Positions 8,543 to 17,668 of a DNA stretch of 64,000 bases are shown here, one piece after another. The notes under the pieces were generated by a model. It was given only the letters and a program-made list of their open reading frames with translations, did not search any database and was not told the DNA's origin. The position numbers were made by a program, and so were the translations under genes. The stretch covers positions 6,879 through 70,878 of the forward strand of contig QGVD01000007.1 of NCBI GenBank assembly GCA_003242685.1, in the 5' to 3' direction. The number at the start of each line of letters is the position of its first letter. Within the stretch, counting starts at the first letter, position 1. The DNA comes from Pseudomonadota bacterium (GTDB lineage: Bacteria > Pseudomonadota > Gammaproteobacteria > Steroidobacterales > Steroidobacteraceae).

Positions 8543-9019
8543 ATGCATGACGACACACTCACAATCGTTTCGTGGCGCGCGCGACCGCGCAGCTTCGTTG
8601 CTCTCATGGGCCTCTACGAGAGCAACTACATCCGGCTCGGATGGCTGGCGGGGGATCTGCGTGCCATCGAAGGCCATCACCGATCCGTCGTCGCGGGAGA
8701 CTGTGATCTCCTTCTCACGCTGACCGAGCGTTCGCCGTATACCAGCACGTTCAACCTGACGTATCTGCTGCCGGGGCAGGAGCGAGACATCGAGTACCCG
8801 GACATGCGGGTACGGGTCTACCACGACGCCCGTCTGGCCGAGGCCCAGGCGTGGGCCAGCGTCCACTCGTCGGACGTTCTGCGCGCCCTGCGCTGCCGGG
8901 CGGAGCGTGAACTGGATCAGCGCTGGGGCCGCAACATCATGTTAAACAAGTGGCTGGAGTACTGTGTGGAGCGAGGTCATCGCTTCTCGTCCGCCACGAG
9001 GATCGGCGACGGCCCCTGA
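8543..9019 (+). CDS. DUF1249 (YqiB-like) protein
   Basis: This 158-residue protein matches the DUF1249 family of small cytosolic proteins of unknown function. The core has ALMGLYESNYIRL near the N-terminus, the central DMRVRVYHDARLAEAQ and the closing LNKWLEYCVERGH. The same elements are found in E. coli YqiB (VRLYHDAMVAEV, NQFLADWLRYCLAHG). The ATG at 8543 leaves about 12 more N-terminal residues than YqiB; an upstream in-frame GTG at 8522 would fall inside the promoter candidate. The downstream coiled-coil gene follows within 30 nt. Confidence 0.8.
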   Translation: MHDDTLTIVSWRARPRSFVALMGLYESNYIRLGWLAGDLRAIEGHHRSVVAGDCDLLLTLTERSPYTSTFNLTYLLPGQERDIEYPDMRVRVYHDARLAEAQAWASVHSSDVLRALRCRAERELDQRWGRNIMLNKWLEYCVERGHRFSSATRIGDGP

Positions 9020-9047
9020 CGCGTCGTGGGCCGGCGCCGGGCCATTC

Positions 9048-10109
9048 ATGAAGGCGCTGCGGCAACTCGGCTTCCTGCGACTCAACTTCCGCCAGCCCGG
9101 TCCCGAGGACGTAGAGGACCGGCGGGTCATGCTGCTCTTCCGCAACCGGGCCGAGCTCAAGAAGGCCTACGGCGAGTTGCAGGACGAGCTCTTCCGGCTG
9201 CGGGACCGCATGAAGCAGCAGGAAGGCGCAACCGCCCGCGTTCAGGAAATGCTCGCGACGCTCGAGGCGCGACTCTCGGAACCCGAAACCGCCTATCCGG
9301 CTCTCGTCTTCTATCAGCTCCGGCGACTGTGGCAGGACGGGCACGAGCTCCTCGAACGCTTCGTGGCGGATCTCGCACGCCAGCAGCAGGAGCGCGAGCG
9401 GCGGCTGCTTCTCGCCGAGCACAATCGCCGTCAGTTCGCGCGGCGGCAGCAGATCACCCAGCGCCTGCGCGGCGCGGAAACCAGGGCAGCGGAAGCGCAG
9501 GCGAAGGTCGCCGAGCTCCAGCGCACGCGTGATTCGCTCACGCGCATCTGGCATTTCTTCAAACGCAGGGACATCGAGCGTCAGCTGCAGGCTGCGCGCG
9601 TGGAGGCGAGCAGCGCGGATCTCGCTCTCGAGGAGGCACGCGCGGCGGCGGAGCGGCTCGAGCAGGAGCCCGTGCCGGAGTTTCCGGGGCTGTCACTCGA
9701 GGCGAGGCGGGCGATCAACCTCGCTGCCATCGCTTACGCCGAAGTGCTGTGTCTGCGTCTCGCGCACACGCCGCTCGTGACACTCGCGCGTGAGGCGACC
9801 GCACGGCGCGAGGTCGTCGACGAATACGGCTCGCGGGCGGAATGCGAGGCACTCATGGCCGAGATCGCGCGTGCGCGCCGCATGCTGCGCGATCGCACGA
9901 ACGTCGCCAGGGAAGTGAAGGAACGTGCGGACCGACTGCGCGAGCTGGCGCGCTACAGATATCCCTCGGACACGGCGCCCACTCCGGAATCTCTCGCTTT
10001 CTCGGAAGGCGACGCGCTCGCGGGCCGGCCGATCGGCGCGTCGGCCGCGCGCATGCCCAACGTGCTCGCCGAAGATACCTGGGACCTGTTCCGCGTGCTG
10101 CTGCGCTAG
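9048..10109 (+). CDS. Coiled-coil protein of unknown function
   Basis: I do not recognise this 353-residue protein. It has no signal peptide or membrane segment. From about residue 35 to 205 it is almost continuously helical and rich in Arg, Gln, Glu and Leu with heptad-like spacing, so a long coiled coil is likely. A more globular helical part follows (about 215-300), then a second short coiled coil and an unstructured tail ending EDTWDLFRVLLR. I took the ATG at 9048; a GTG at 8964 in the same frame would overlap the DUF1249 gene by 56 nt. Its stop overlaps the convergent prc stop. Confidence 0.7.
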   Translation: MKALRQLGFLRLNFRQPGPEDVEDRRVMLLFRNRAELKKAYGELQDELFRLRDRMKQQEGATARVQEMLATLEARLSEPETAYPALVFYQLRRLWQDGHELLERFVADLARQQQERERRLLLAEHNRRQFARRQQITQRLRGAETRAAEAQAKVAELQRTRDSLTRIWHFFKRRDIERQLQAARVEASSADLALEEARAAAERLEQEPVPEFPGLSLEARRAINLAAIAYAEVLCLRLAHTPLVTLAREATARREVVDEYGSRAECEALMAEIARARRMLRDRTNVAREVKERADRLRELARYRYPSDTAPTPESLAFSEGDALAGRPIGASAARMPNVLAEDTWDLFRVLLR

Positions 10110-12298
10110 CGCGCGGGAGCCACGGCATCCGCCGCGCGCGGCACGGGCGGCTCATTGCGGCGCACCGTCTGGCGGTCGCGAGCGCGGTCCGTCTGCTCTC
10201 CGAGCCTGCCGGCGACCATGTCGGCCATCACTTCCGTAGCCTGAGCGAGCATCACATCGGGCGGCTCTTCGCCTTCCAGCTCTTCGTTGGACTTGAGCGG
10301 CGGGAGCTGCTTCGCCGCGCGCCGCGCGTTCTCGCGTTCGAGCTGCTCGCGCTCGATACGGGCGCGCTCCTCGCGGCGCTGGGCGAGGTTCAGTGAGACG
10401 CTGCGCTGCGAGCGGAGCGCCTCACGAGCCGCGATGTCCGCCACGTACCAGCGGAAGTCCGGATCCTCGCGCGCACGCAGGTCTTCTTCGAGAGCGAGCG
10501 TCTTGATGAGCGGAACCTGGGACACCGGACGGAAGGGAACGCTCGCGATGCGATCCCACGGCAGCGCCGCTTCGAGCGCGCTTTCGCCGACCTTCTCAAT
10601 GTCGATGTCGGAGGGCAGGACGATGTCCGGCTCCACGCCGCGATGCTGGGTGCTCTCGCCGGTCACGCGGTAGAACTTGCCGATCGTCACCGTGAGCTGA
10701 CCGTTGACCGGGCGCTGCGACCAGCGATCGAGCGGCACCAGGTTCTGCACCGTGCCCTTGCCGAAGGTGCGCTGACCCAGAACGATGCCGCGCCGGTAAT
10801 CCTGGATGGCGGCCGCGAAGATCTCCGACGCCGACGCGCTGTACCGGTTCACGAGAACGGCGAGCGGGCCGTCGTACGCCACGCCGGGCTCCGGATCCTC
10901 GAGCACCTCGAGCCGGCCGGTCGTGTCCTTGAGCTGCACGATGGGACCGCGGTCGATGAAGAGCCCGGTGAGCGCCGTCGCCTCGGGCAGATACCCGCCT
11001 CCGTTGTCACGCAGGTCGATGATGAGCCCGTCGATCTTCTCCTCCCGCAGCTCGCCGAGGAGACGCCGCACGTCGCGCGTGGTGCTGCGATAGTTCTCGT
11101 CGCCCGCGCTCTGTGCAGCGATGTCCTGATAGAAGCCCGGAATCTTGATCACGCCGACCTTGAGCGTCTTGCCGTCGCGCTCGATCGTGCGGACTTCCTT
11201 CTTCGCCGCCTGTGCCTCGAGCGTCACCTTGTTGCGGACGAACTCCAGGGTCTTCTCCGGCGTGCCCGGGGCGGCACCTGCGGGCAGAACCTGCAGGCGC
11301 ACGATCGTGCCGGCCTTGCCGCGGATGAGCTGCACGACGTCGTCGAGGCGCCAGCCGATCACGTCCGTGAAGGCTCCGTCGCGGCCCTGGCCCACGGCGG
11401 TGATGCGGTCGTTCGTGTTGAGCGTGCCCGCCACGGCCGCAGGTCCGCCCTCGATGACGCTCATGACCGTGACATAGTCGTCCACGAGCTGGAGCGACGC
11501 ACCGATGCCCTCGTAGTTGAGGCTCATCTGGATGCGGTACTCCTCGGAATTGCGCGGCGAGAAGTAGCTCGAGTGCGGATCGAACGTCCGCGCGTACGCG
11601 TTCATCAGGTTCTCGAACACGTCCTCGGCCGTCAGCTGATCGATGCGCTTGAGCACGCGCTCATAGCGCTTGCGCAGCACCTCCACGGCCTCGGGCCACT
11701 CCTTGCCGGTGAGCAGCAGCGAGAGCGCATCGTTCTTCACGCGCTTGCGCCACAGCTCGTTCATCTCGGCTTCGCTCGCGATCCACGGCTCGCCTTCGCG
11801 ATCGAACTGGAACGACTCGTTCACCGTCCAGTCGGGCTCCGTCTTGAGCAGCTCGATCGCGTTGCGCATGCGCTCGCGGTTGCGCTGCTGGAAGCGCGCG
11901 AAGATGTAGAACGCGGGCTCGAGGTCGCCGCTGCGGATCATGTCGTCGAACCGCAGCTTCCACTGCTCGAACTCGGCGATGTCGCTCGCGAGGAAGTAGC
12001 TGCGCTGACCGTCGAGGAACTTGAGGTAGCGCTCGAAAACCTCGGCCGAGAGCTTGTCGTCGATGGAGGCGCGGCGATAATGGGCCTGTTCGAGGATCGC
12101 GCCGACGCGCCGTGCGATGTCACGCTGGCGTTCCGTCGGGGCGATGGCGCCCGGGGGCAGCATCGAGGTGCCCGCAGGCACCTGTGAGGAGCTCGCGAGT
12201 GCGAGCACCATGACTGCCAGGACCGAGGTAGCGAACCAGCCGGAAGGGCGGTGGAGAGACTTCGGCATCGTTGCTCGCAATTTCACAGAGCTTTGCAT
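10106..12298 (-). CDS. prc: Tail-specific (C-terminal processing) protease Prc/Tsp
   Basis: Prc is a periplasmic serine protease that removes C-terminal tails and degrades tagged or misfolded envelope proteins. The 730-residue protein has an N-terminal signal anchor (about residues 20-36), the Prc-specific helical N-domain, a PDZ domain (near GIGASLQLVDDYVTVMSV) and the S41 protease core. The catalytic dyad is visible as Ser in NRYSASASEIF (about residue 484) and Lys in TFGKGTVQN (about 509). The C-terminus is the charged Tsp tail. An alternative ATG lies 30 nt downstream (MPKSLHRP), which would make a more conventional signal peptide. Confidence 0.94.
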   Translation of the reverse strand: MQSSVKLRATMPKSLHRPSGWFATSVLAVMVLALASSSQVPAGTSMLPPGAIAPTERQRDIARRVGAILEQAHYRRASIDDKLSAEVFERYLKFLDGQRSYFLASDIAEFEQWKLRFDDMIRSGDLEPAFYIFARFQQRNRERMRNAIELLKTEPDWTVNESFQFDREGEPWIASEAEMNELWRKRVKNDALSLLLTGKEWPEAVEVLRKRYERVLKRIDQLTAEDVFENLMNAYARTFDPHSSYFSPRNSEEYRIQMSLNYEGIGASLQLVDDYVTVMSVIEGGPAAVAGTLNTNDRITAVGQGRDGAFTDVIGWRLDDVVQLIRGKAGTIVRLQVLPAGAAPGTPEKTLEFVRNKVTLEAQAAKKEVRTIERDGKTLKVGVIKIPGFYQDIAAQSAGDENYRSTTRDVRRLLGELREEKIDGLIIDLRDNGGGYLPEATALTGLFIDRGPIVQLKDTTGRLEVLEDPEPGVAYDGPLAVLVNRYSASASEIFAAAIQDYRRGIVLGQRTFGKGTVQNLVPLDRWSQRPVNGQLTVTIGKFYRVTGESTQHRGVEPDIVLPSDIDIEKVGESALEAALPWDRIASVPFRPVSQVPLIKTLALEEDLRAREDPDFRWYVADIAAREALRSQRSVSLNLAQRREERARIEREQLERENARRAAKQLPPLKSNEELEGEEPPDVMLAQATEVMADMVAGRLGEQTDRARDRQTVRRNEPPVPRAADAVAPAR

Positions 12299-12395
12299 GC
12301 AAGGCTAGAGCGCGCGGTCCTCTGCATCAAGTACATTAGTCCGAAGTGCTCACCCTGCAGTCCGAAGTGCTCATCCTGCACGTCCGTTCGTCAGA

Positions 12396-12683
12396 ATGCG
12401 CCCGCTGACCGTCCTGATCGGCATCGTGATGGGCTCGTCGGTCTCCCTGGCCGTCGGGCTGGTGCTGACGTGGGTCGTTTTCCTGTTCCTGCCGGAGTAC
12501 TCCGACCGTCTGGCGCCGGAGCGCGCGCCCTTGGCGCAGGCCATCGGCATCTTCACCCTGCTGGCCGCCGTGGCGGTCCTGAGCTTCTATGGGGACCTGC
12601 GACGCCGCCCCTGGCGAACCGCGGCCCACCTGGCCCTCGTGGGTGCCCTGGCGCTCGCGGTCTGGACCTACTGGCCGCGCTGA
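12396..12683 (+). CDS. Small membrane protein, unknown function
   Basis: This 95-residue protein has three hydrophobic segments, roughly residues 5-30, 46-62 and 73-90, and a short basic loop (RRRPWR) between the last two. It looks like a small inner-membrane protein with no recognisable catalytic motif. It is divergent from prc with about 100 nt between them and stands alone on its strand. No clear ribosome site is visible. The coding call rests on the clean hydrophobic pattern and absence of a better frame. Confidence 0.6.
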   Translation: MRPLTVLIGIVMGSSVSLAVGLVLTWVVFLFLPEYSDRLAPERAPLAQAIGIFTLLAAVAVLSFYGDLRRRPWRTAAHLALVGALALAVWTYWPR

Positions 12684-12762
12684 GCCGGCAGGCGTCACGG
12701 AAGCTTCCGGCAGCCCGGCAGGCCGGTCGTGTTCCAGCCCGAGCCTGCTTGCCGGGCACCGA

Positions 12763-12975
12763 TCAGACGGAGCCGCGACGCCGTCCGAGCAGAGTCTTCC
12801 AGCGGCCGCTCGTGCTGGAGTTGTAGGGGTCGTAGCCCTGGCTCTCGTTCGAGGCGGTGTACTCGTCGAGCAGAGCGAGTGTGACGCGGCTCAGGCCGTT
12901 CGACCGGGCTTCTTCTTCGGGTGGGGTGCCTGCGGGTATCGGTCTGCCCGCGGCTCCCCGGGTGGGGTCCTTCAT
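12763..12975 (-). CDS. Short conserved-looking hypothetical protein
   Basis: A 70-residue protein without membrane segments. The central part reads ARSNGLSRVTLALLDEY and is followed by SQGYDPYNSS and a basic end (GRWKTLLGRRR). This low-complexity-free, mixed composition resembles small hypothetical proteins found in related gammaproteobacteria, but I cannot name a family. A weak purine-rich ribosome site (AGAAG) lies about 10 nt before the ATG. Function unknown. Confidence 0.5.
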   Translation of the reverse strand: MKDPTRGAAGRPIPAGTPPEEEARSNGLSRVTLALLDEYTASNESQGYDPYNSSTSGRWKTLLGRRRGSV

Positions 12976-13089
12976 CGATTCGTTCTTCTGATGGTCGTTA
13001 TCGTTGTTTCGCGAAGCATGTCACATTCGCGAGCCCTCCACCTGTGAAGGGCTTCACAGTCCTCCGGAAGTGTCACGCAGCGACGGGTT

Positions 13090-13389
13090 TCAGTCTTCGG
13101 CCGGCGCGGTACGGCGGAGGACGTACATCACGCCGCGGATGAACTGCGTCAGGACGTAGGGACCGAGCGCCACGATCCAGAATGCGGGCGAACCGCCTGC
13201 CAGCCCTGAAAGGAAGTCGGCGAAGAGTGCCGCCATTCCGCCGTTGTCGTAAGGACCGAGGATGAGCTGACCCACGAACCAGATCAGCAGCGGCAGGACG
13301 AGGACTCCGCACAGCAGAGCGAGAGCGAGGATCAGCAGCTCGCGGCGGACGGGCGACTGCGCGGTGAGAAGGCTGCGGGCGTCGTTCAT
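13090..13389 (-). CDS. Small two-helix membrane protein, unknown function
   Basis: This 99-residue protein has a strong hydrophobic segment at about residues 17-42 and a second at about 62-86, with a glycine-rich loop between (GPYDNGGMAALFADFLSGLAGG). It ends with a short charged cytoplasmic tail. I took the ATG at 13389; the open frame upstream overlaps the divergent oxidoreductase and is not credible. No family recognised. Confidence 0.65.
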   Translation of the reverse strand: MNDARSLLTAQSPVRRELLILALALLCGVLVLPLLIWFVGQLILGPYDNGGMAALFADFLSGLAGGSPAFWIVALGPYVLTQFIRGVMYVLRRTAPAED

Positions 13390-13461
13390 CGTGCTCAATC
13401 GGCGGTTCCTCGGCTGTGCCTGGCCGGGCGGAGCCGGCCGACGCGGGCATAATACCGTGTC

Positions 13462-14451
13462 ATGGAAACCATCAGAGCCGCCGTGATCGGCGTGGGTTAT
13501 CTGGGGCGCTTCCACGCGCAGAAGTACGCCGCAGCGGCAGGCTGTGAGCTCGTCGCCGTGGTGGATCCCCGCGACGAGACGCGTTCCGCCGTCGGCGCGG
13601 AGCTGGGCGTACGTGCGGTATCGGATCATCGGGAGCTTCTCGGCAAGGTGGACGCGGTGAGCGTCGTGACGCCGACGCCGGCGCATTACGCGATCACGCG
13701 CGATTTCCTCGAGGCGGGCGCCCACGTGCTCGTCGAGAAACCCATCACCGATACGCCCGAGCAGGCCCGCGAGCTCATCGAGCTGGCGAGGCGCAAGGGA
13801 CGCATCCTGCAGGTAGGGCACCTCGAGCGCTTCAATGCCGCGATCCTCGCTGCCGAGCCGTACCTGCGCGCACCGCGCTTCATCGAGTGTCACCGGCTCG
13901 CGCCGTACCGGGAGCGCGGCACGGACGTCAACGTCGTCCTGGATCTCATGATCCACGACATCGACATCGTGCAGACGATCGTCGGCGCGCCCATCGCCTC
14001 GATCGACGCGATCGGAACGCCGGTGTTCTCCGACGAGATCGACATCGCGAACGCGCGCATCCGGTTCGAGAACGGCTGCGTGGCGAACGCCACGGCGAGC
14101 CGCGTCAGCCTCAAGACCGAGCGCAAGCTCCGGATCTTCGAGGACGAGGCTTACCTCTCCATCGACCTGCAGCAGAAGATCCTCACCCTGATCCGCAAGA
14201 AGCCCGGCGGCGTGCTCGAGCCCGGCCAGCTTCCGGTCACGATCGAGGAGCGCAGCTTCGATCAGGGGGACGCGCTGAAGGCGGAGATCGAGTCGTTCCT
14301 GGACTGCATCCGCACCGGTCGCGAGCCGATCGTGCCCGGGGAGGCAGGGCTGCGGGCCCTCGAGACTGCGATGCGCATCACGGAGCAGGTGCAGCAGGGG
14401 CTGCGGAGGGGCGGGCAGACCGGGTACCCGGGGCCGGCCGCCTCGACCTGA
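13462..14451 (+). CDS. Gfo/Idh/MocA family NAD(P)-dependent oxidoreductase
   Basis: This 329-residue protein has the Rossmann nucleotide motif GVGYLGRFHAQ (from residue 10), the family EKP motif (Glu92-Lys93-Pro94) and the catalytic-domain segment DLMIHDIDIV. The stretch LQVGHLERFN resembles the branch containing UDP-GlcNAc 3-dehydrogenases (GnnA-like). The partner aminotransferase of that pathway is not in the window, so a sugar-nucleotide role is only a suggestion. A CATAAT hexamer lies 8 nt before the ATG. Coding is certain; the substrate is unknown. Confidence 0.85.
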   Translation: METIRAAVIGVGYLGRFHAQKYAAAAGCELVAVVDPRDETRSAVGAELGVRAVSDHRELLGKVDAVSVVTPTPAHYAITRDFLEAGAHVLVEKPITDTPEQARELIELARRKGRILQVGHLERFNAAILAAEPYLRAPRFIECHRLAPYRERGTDVNVVLDLMIHDIDIVQTIVGAPIASIDAIGTPVFSDEIDIANARIRFENGCVANATASRVSLKTERKLRIFEDEAYLSIDLQQKILTLIRKKPGGVLEPGQLPVTIEERSFDQGDALKAEIESFLDCIRTGREPIVPGEAGLRALETAMRITEQVQQGLRRGGQTGYPGPAAST

Positions 14452-14492
14452 GCGGGCTTGAATTCGTCCCGTGCCGCTCCAGATAACGCGGC

Positions 14493-15200
14493 ATGGACAC
14501 GCAACTGGTCACACTTGTCGGTCCCCGGTCTGCCGTCGAGCTCGACCTCATTGCGGATCTGATCTGCCCCTGGTCGTTCCTCGGGAAGCGCAGCCTCGAG
14601 CGGGCGCTGGCCAACCTGATCGGCGCGCCGGTCCGTCCGCTGCGCTGGCATGGTCTGCCCCTGCAGGAGGTGCGTGAGGGCCAGCAGATCGCCTGGCGTG
14701 ACCATCTCGCGAAACGCCTCCCCTGGGGCGTCACGCCGGAGTACGCCGAGCGTTCCCTCCGCGAGGCCGGCCGCGCGCTCGGAATCCAGTTCGATTTCGA
14801 CCGCCTGCGCACCGTGCCCGATACCCGCGAAGCGCATCGCCTGGTGAAGCTCGCGGGTCGGGAGGGGCGTCAGGGAGACGTCGTCGACGCGCTCTTCAGC
14901 GCCTTCTTCGAGCAGGGCCGCGACATCGGCGACGTCGGGGTGCTCCAGGACGTGGCCCGCGAATGCGGCCTCAGCGCCGACACGCTCGCGGCGTTCGCGG
15001 ATCCTGCAGAGGGGCGCGAGGAGGTCATCGCCGAGGAGAAGCGTCTGCGGGGCTTCGGCGTGGTGGGCACGCCCAATCTGCTCATCAACGGGCGCATCCT
15101 CGTGCCCGGGCCTGCGGACGTCTCGACGTACCTGCAGGCACTCGACCAGGCGCTCTTTCCCGAGCTGCCCCTCCGCGAGGACAAGCGGCGGCTTCACTGA
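14493..15200 (+). CDS. DsbA-family (FrnE/HCCA-isomerase-like) protein
   Basis: This 235-residue cytosolic thioredoxin-fold protein lacks a signal peptide. The active-site position reads CPWS (Cys25-Pro-Trp-Ser28), so only one cysteine remains where DsbA has CxxC. This is typical of the FrnE and 2-hydroxychromene-2-carboxylate isomerase branch. A helical insertion follows, and the C-terminal GVVGTPNLLINGRILV contains the cis-proline loop of the fold. The ATG has no good ribosome site. It is 42 nt downstream of the oxidoreductase on the same strand and could be co-transcribed. Confidence 0.8.
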   Translation: MDTQLVTLVGPRSAVELDLIADLICPWSFLGKRSLERALANLIGAPVRPLRWHGLPLQEVREGQQIAWRDHLAKRLPWGVTPEYAERSLREAGRALGIQFDFDRLRTVPDTREAHRLVKLAGREGRQGDVVDALFSAFFEQGRDIGDVGVLQDVARECGLSADTLAAFADPAEGREEVIAEEKRLRGFGVVGTPNLLINGRILVPGPADVSTYLQALDQALFPELPLREDKRRLH

Positions 15201-15216
15201 CGGCGCCTCATGAATC

Positions 15217-15247
15217 CGCCGGACGTTCGAACTCGAGACGTCCGGCG
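15217..15247. repeat. Perfect palindrome in front of aguB
   Basis: Ten-base arms CGCCGGACGT and ACGTCCGGCG flank an 11-nt loop. The arm is contained in the 12-base arm of the hairpin between dnaK and dnaJ (31075-31104): CCGCCGGACGT occurs at both sites. It lies between the stop of the DsbA-family gene and the aguB start. No T-run follows, so terminator activity is uncertain. Confidence 0.5.
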
Positions 15248-15300
15248 CGCTACCCTTCGTTCTCATCGATTCGAGCCGCTCGAGGAGCGCAGGAGCCGCC

Positions 15301-16221
<921 letters not shown>

Positions 16222-16258
16222 GCGAGCCGCACCGAAGGGACAGCCGAGGCTGGAAAGC

Positions 16259-16957
16259 TCAGCCAGGGTTCTGACGCCGCAGCCACTCGCGGGCGTCCTT
16301 CAGGTCCTGCACGAAGCGGCCGTATTCCGCGCGCCGCTGCGCCTCTTCCGGCAGACGCAGCAGATAAGACGGATGGATCGTCACCCAGACGTGAGCGCTC
16401 GTCGTGAGCGGCATCGGCGTGCCGCGCAGGTGCGAGACCGTCACCGGTCTGCCGAGGAGGCTCCGTGCGGCAGTCGCGCCCAGCGCGATGATGAGCGTCG
16501 GATCGACGAGCCTCAGCTCCTCTTCGAGCCACCAGTGGCATGCCCTGATCTCGCCGACCGAGGGCTTCACGTGCAGGCGCCGCTTGCCGCGGAGCTGATA
16601 CTTGAAGTGCTTGACCGCGTTCGTGACGAAAACTTCGTCGCGTCCGATCCCCGCGTCCTGGAGGGCGCGATCGAGCACGGCGCCGGCAGGTCCGGCGAAC
16701 GGATGACCGGACTCGTCTTCCACGTCGCCGGGCGCTTCGCCGACCAGCATGAGCGGCGCAGGCGACGCGCCTTCGCCCGGAACCCCCTGTGTCGCCGCCC
16801 TCCAGAGTGCGCAGCGGCGGCAGGCGTTCACCGCCTCACGCAGCTCATCCAGCGAGGTGAGGGTACGGGTTCCGTCAGTCGCGCCGCCGGGCGGCACGTC
16901 GCGACCGACGCGACCGACGTGCCGCCCGGCATCCGTGGAATCACGCGGTCCGGCCAT
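16259..16957 (-). CDS. UdgX-type uracil-DNA glycosylase
   Basis: UdgX proteins excise uracil from DNA and stay covalently attached through a histidine in a KRRIH-type loop, as shown for the Mycobacterium smegmatis protein. This 232-residue protein has GEAPGD (residues 73-78), TNAVKHFKY (112-120), KRRLH (125-129, predicted linking His129), LGATAA (159-164) and HPSYLL (195-200). Cys46, Cys49 and Cys140 fit the Fe-S cluster region. The KRR-x-H loop separates it from ordinary family 4 UDGs. The N-terminal 30 residues are poorly conserved, so a later start is possible. It sits between aguB and a DUF1348 gene with no repair operon around it. Confidence 0.88.
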   Translation of the reverse strand: MAGPRDSTDAGRHVGRVGRDVPPGGATDGTRTLTSLDELREAVNACRRCALWRAATQGVPGEGASPAPLMLVGEAPGDVEDESGHPFAGPAGAVLDRALQDAGIGRDEVFVTNAVKHFKYQLRGKRRLHVKPSVGEIRACHWWLEEELRLVDPTLIIALGATAARSLLGRPVTVSHLRGTPMPLTTSAHVWVTIHPSYLLRLPEEAQRRAEYGRFVQDLKDAREWLRRQNPG

Positions 16958-17031
16958 CGAGGCATTCCCGAAGCGCTCACTGCTGTCTCAATGGTCCGGA
17001 ACCGCACTGAGTTCCGCAGCCCGCGCCGCGG

Positions 17032-17511
17032 CTAGAGCCCGAGCTCGCTCAGACCCGGGTGATCGTCGGGCCGCCGGCCGAGCGGCCAGCGGAACTTGCG
17101 CTCGCTCTCCTTGATGGGAAGGTCGTTGATGCTCGCGTACCGCCTGCGCATCAGTCCGTTCTCGTCGAACTCCCAGTTCTCGTTCCCGTAGGAACGGAAC
17201 CAGTTGCCGGAATCGTCGTGCCACTCGTACGCGAATCTCACGGCGATGCGGTTGCCCTCGAAGGCCCACAGCTCCTTGATGAGCCTGTAGTCGAGCTCGC
17301 GCGCCCACTTGCGCCTGAGGAACTCGATGATCTGCTGCCGCCCGCGCGGGAACTCCGCGCGGTTGCGCCATTCGCTGTCGATCGTGTACGCGAGCGCGAC
17401 GCGCTCGGGATCGCGGGTGTTCCACGCGTCTTCGGCCATGCGGACCTTCTGCGTGGCCGTCTCGCGCGTGAAGGGCGGGAACGGAGGACGGGCTTCGACC
17501 TGTGTGCTCAT
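17032..17511 (-). CDS. DUF1348 / NTF2-like protein
   Basis: A 159-residue protein of the DUF1348 family with a cystatin/NTF2-like fold. Typical segments are KVRMAEDAWNTRDPERVALAY near the N-terminus, WRNRAEFPRGRQQI, KELWAFEGNRIAVRFAYEWHD and GNENWEFDENGLMRRR. Members are small cytosolic proteins of unknown function, sometimes near stress or detoxification genes. The ATG at 17511 is clear. No partner gene is visible. Confidence 0.85.
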   Translation of the reverse strand: MSTQVEARPPFPPFTRETATQKVRMAEDAWNTRDPERVALAYTIDSEWRNRAEFPRGRQQIIEFLRRKWARELDYRLIKELWAFEGNRIAVRFAYEWHDDSGNWFRSYGNENWEFDENGLMRRRYASINDLPIKESERKFRWPLGRRPDDHPGLSELGL

Positions 17512-17668
17512 GTGCGGATTCCCTCTTCCGATTGAACGGCTCGCGGTAAGCCTCGTGGGATTCTAGCGGTGCGCTTCGTGACCGCCGAAACGGTGACTCG
17601 GCAGTGCGTGCCGCAGGGCACGTCTTTCGCTACGTGTGGCGTATCGACCGCTTCTGGAGGTTCGATCG

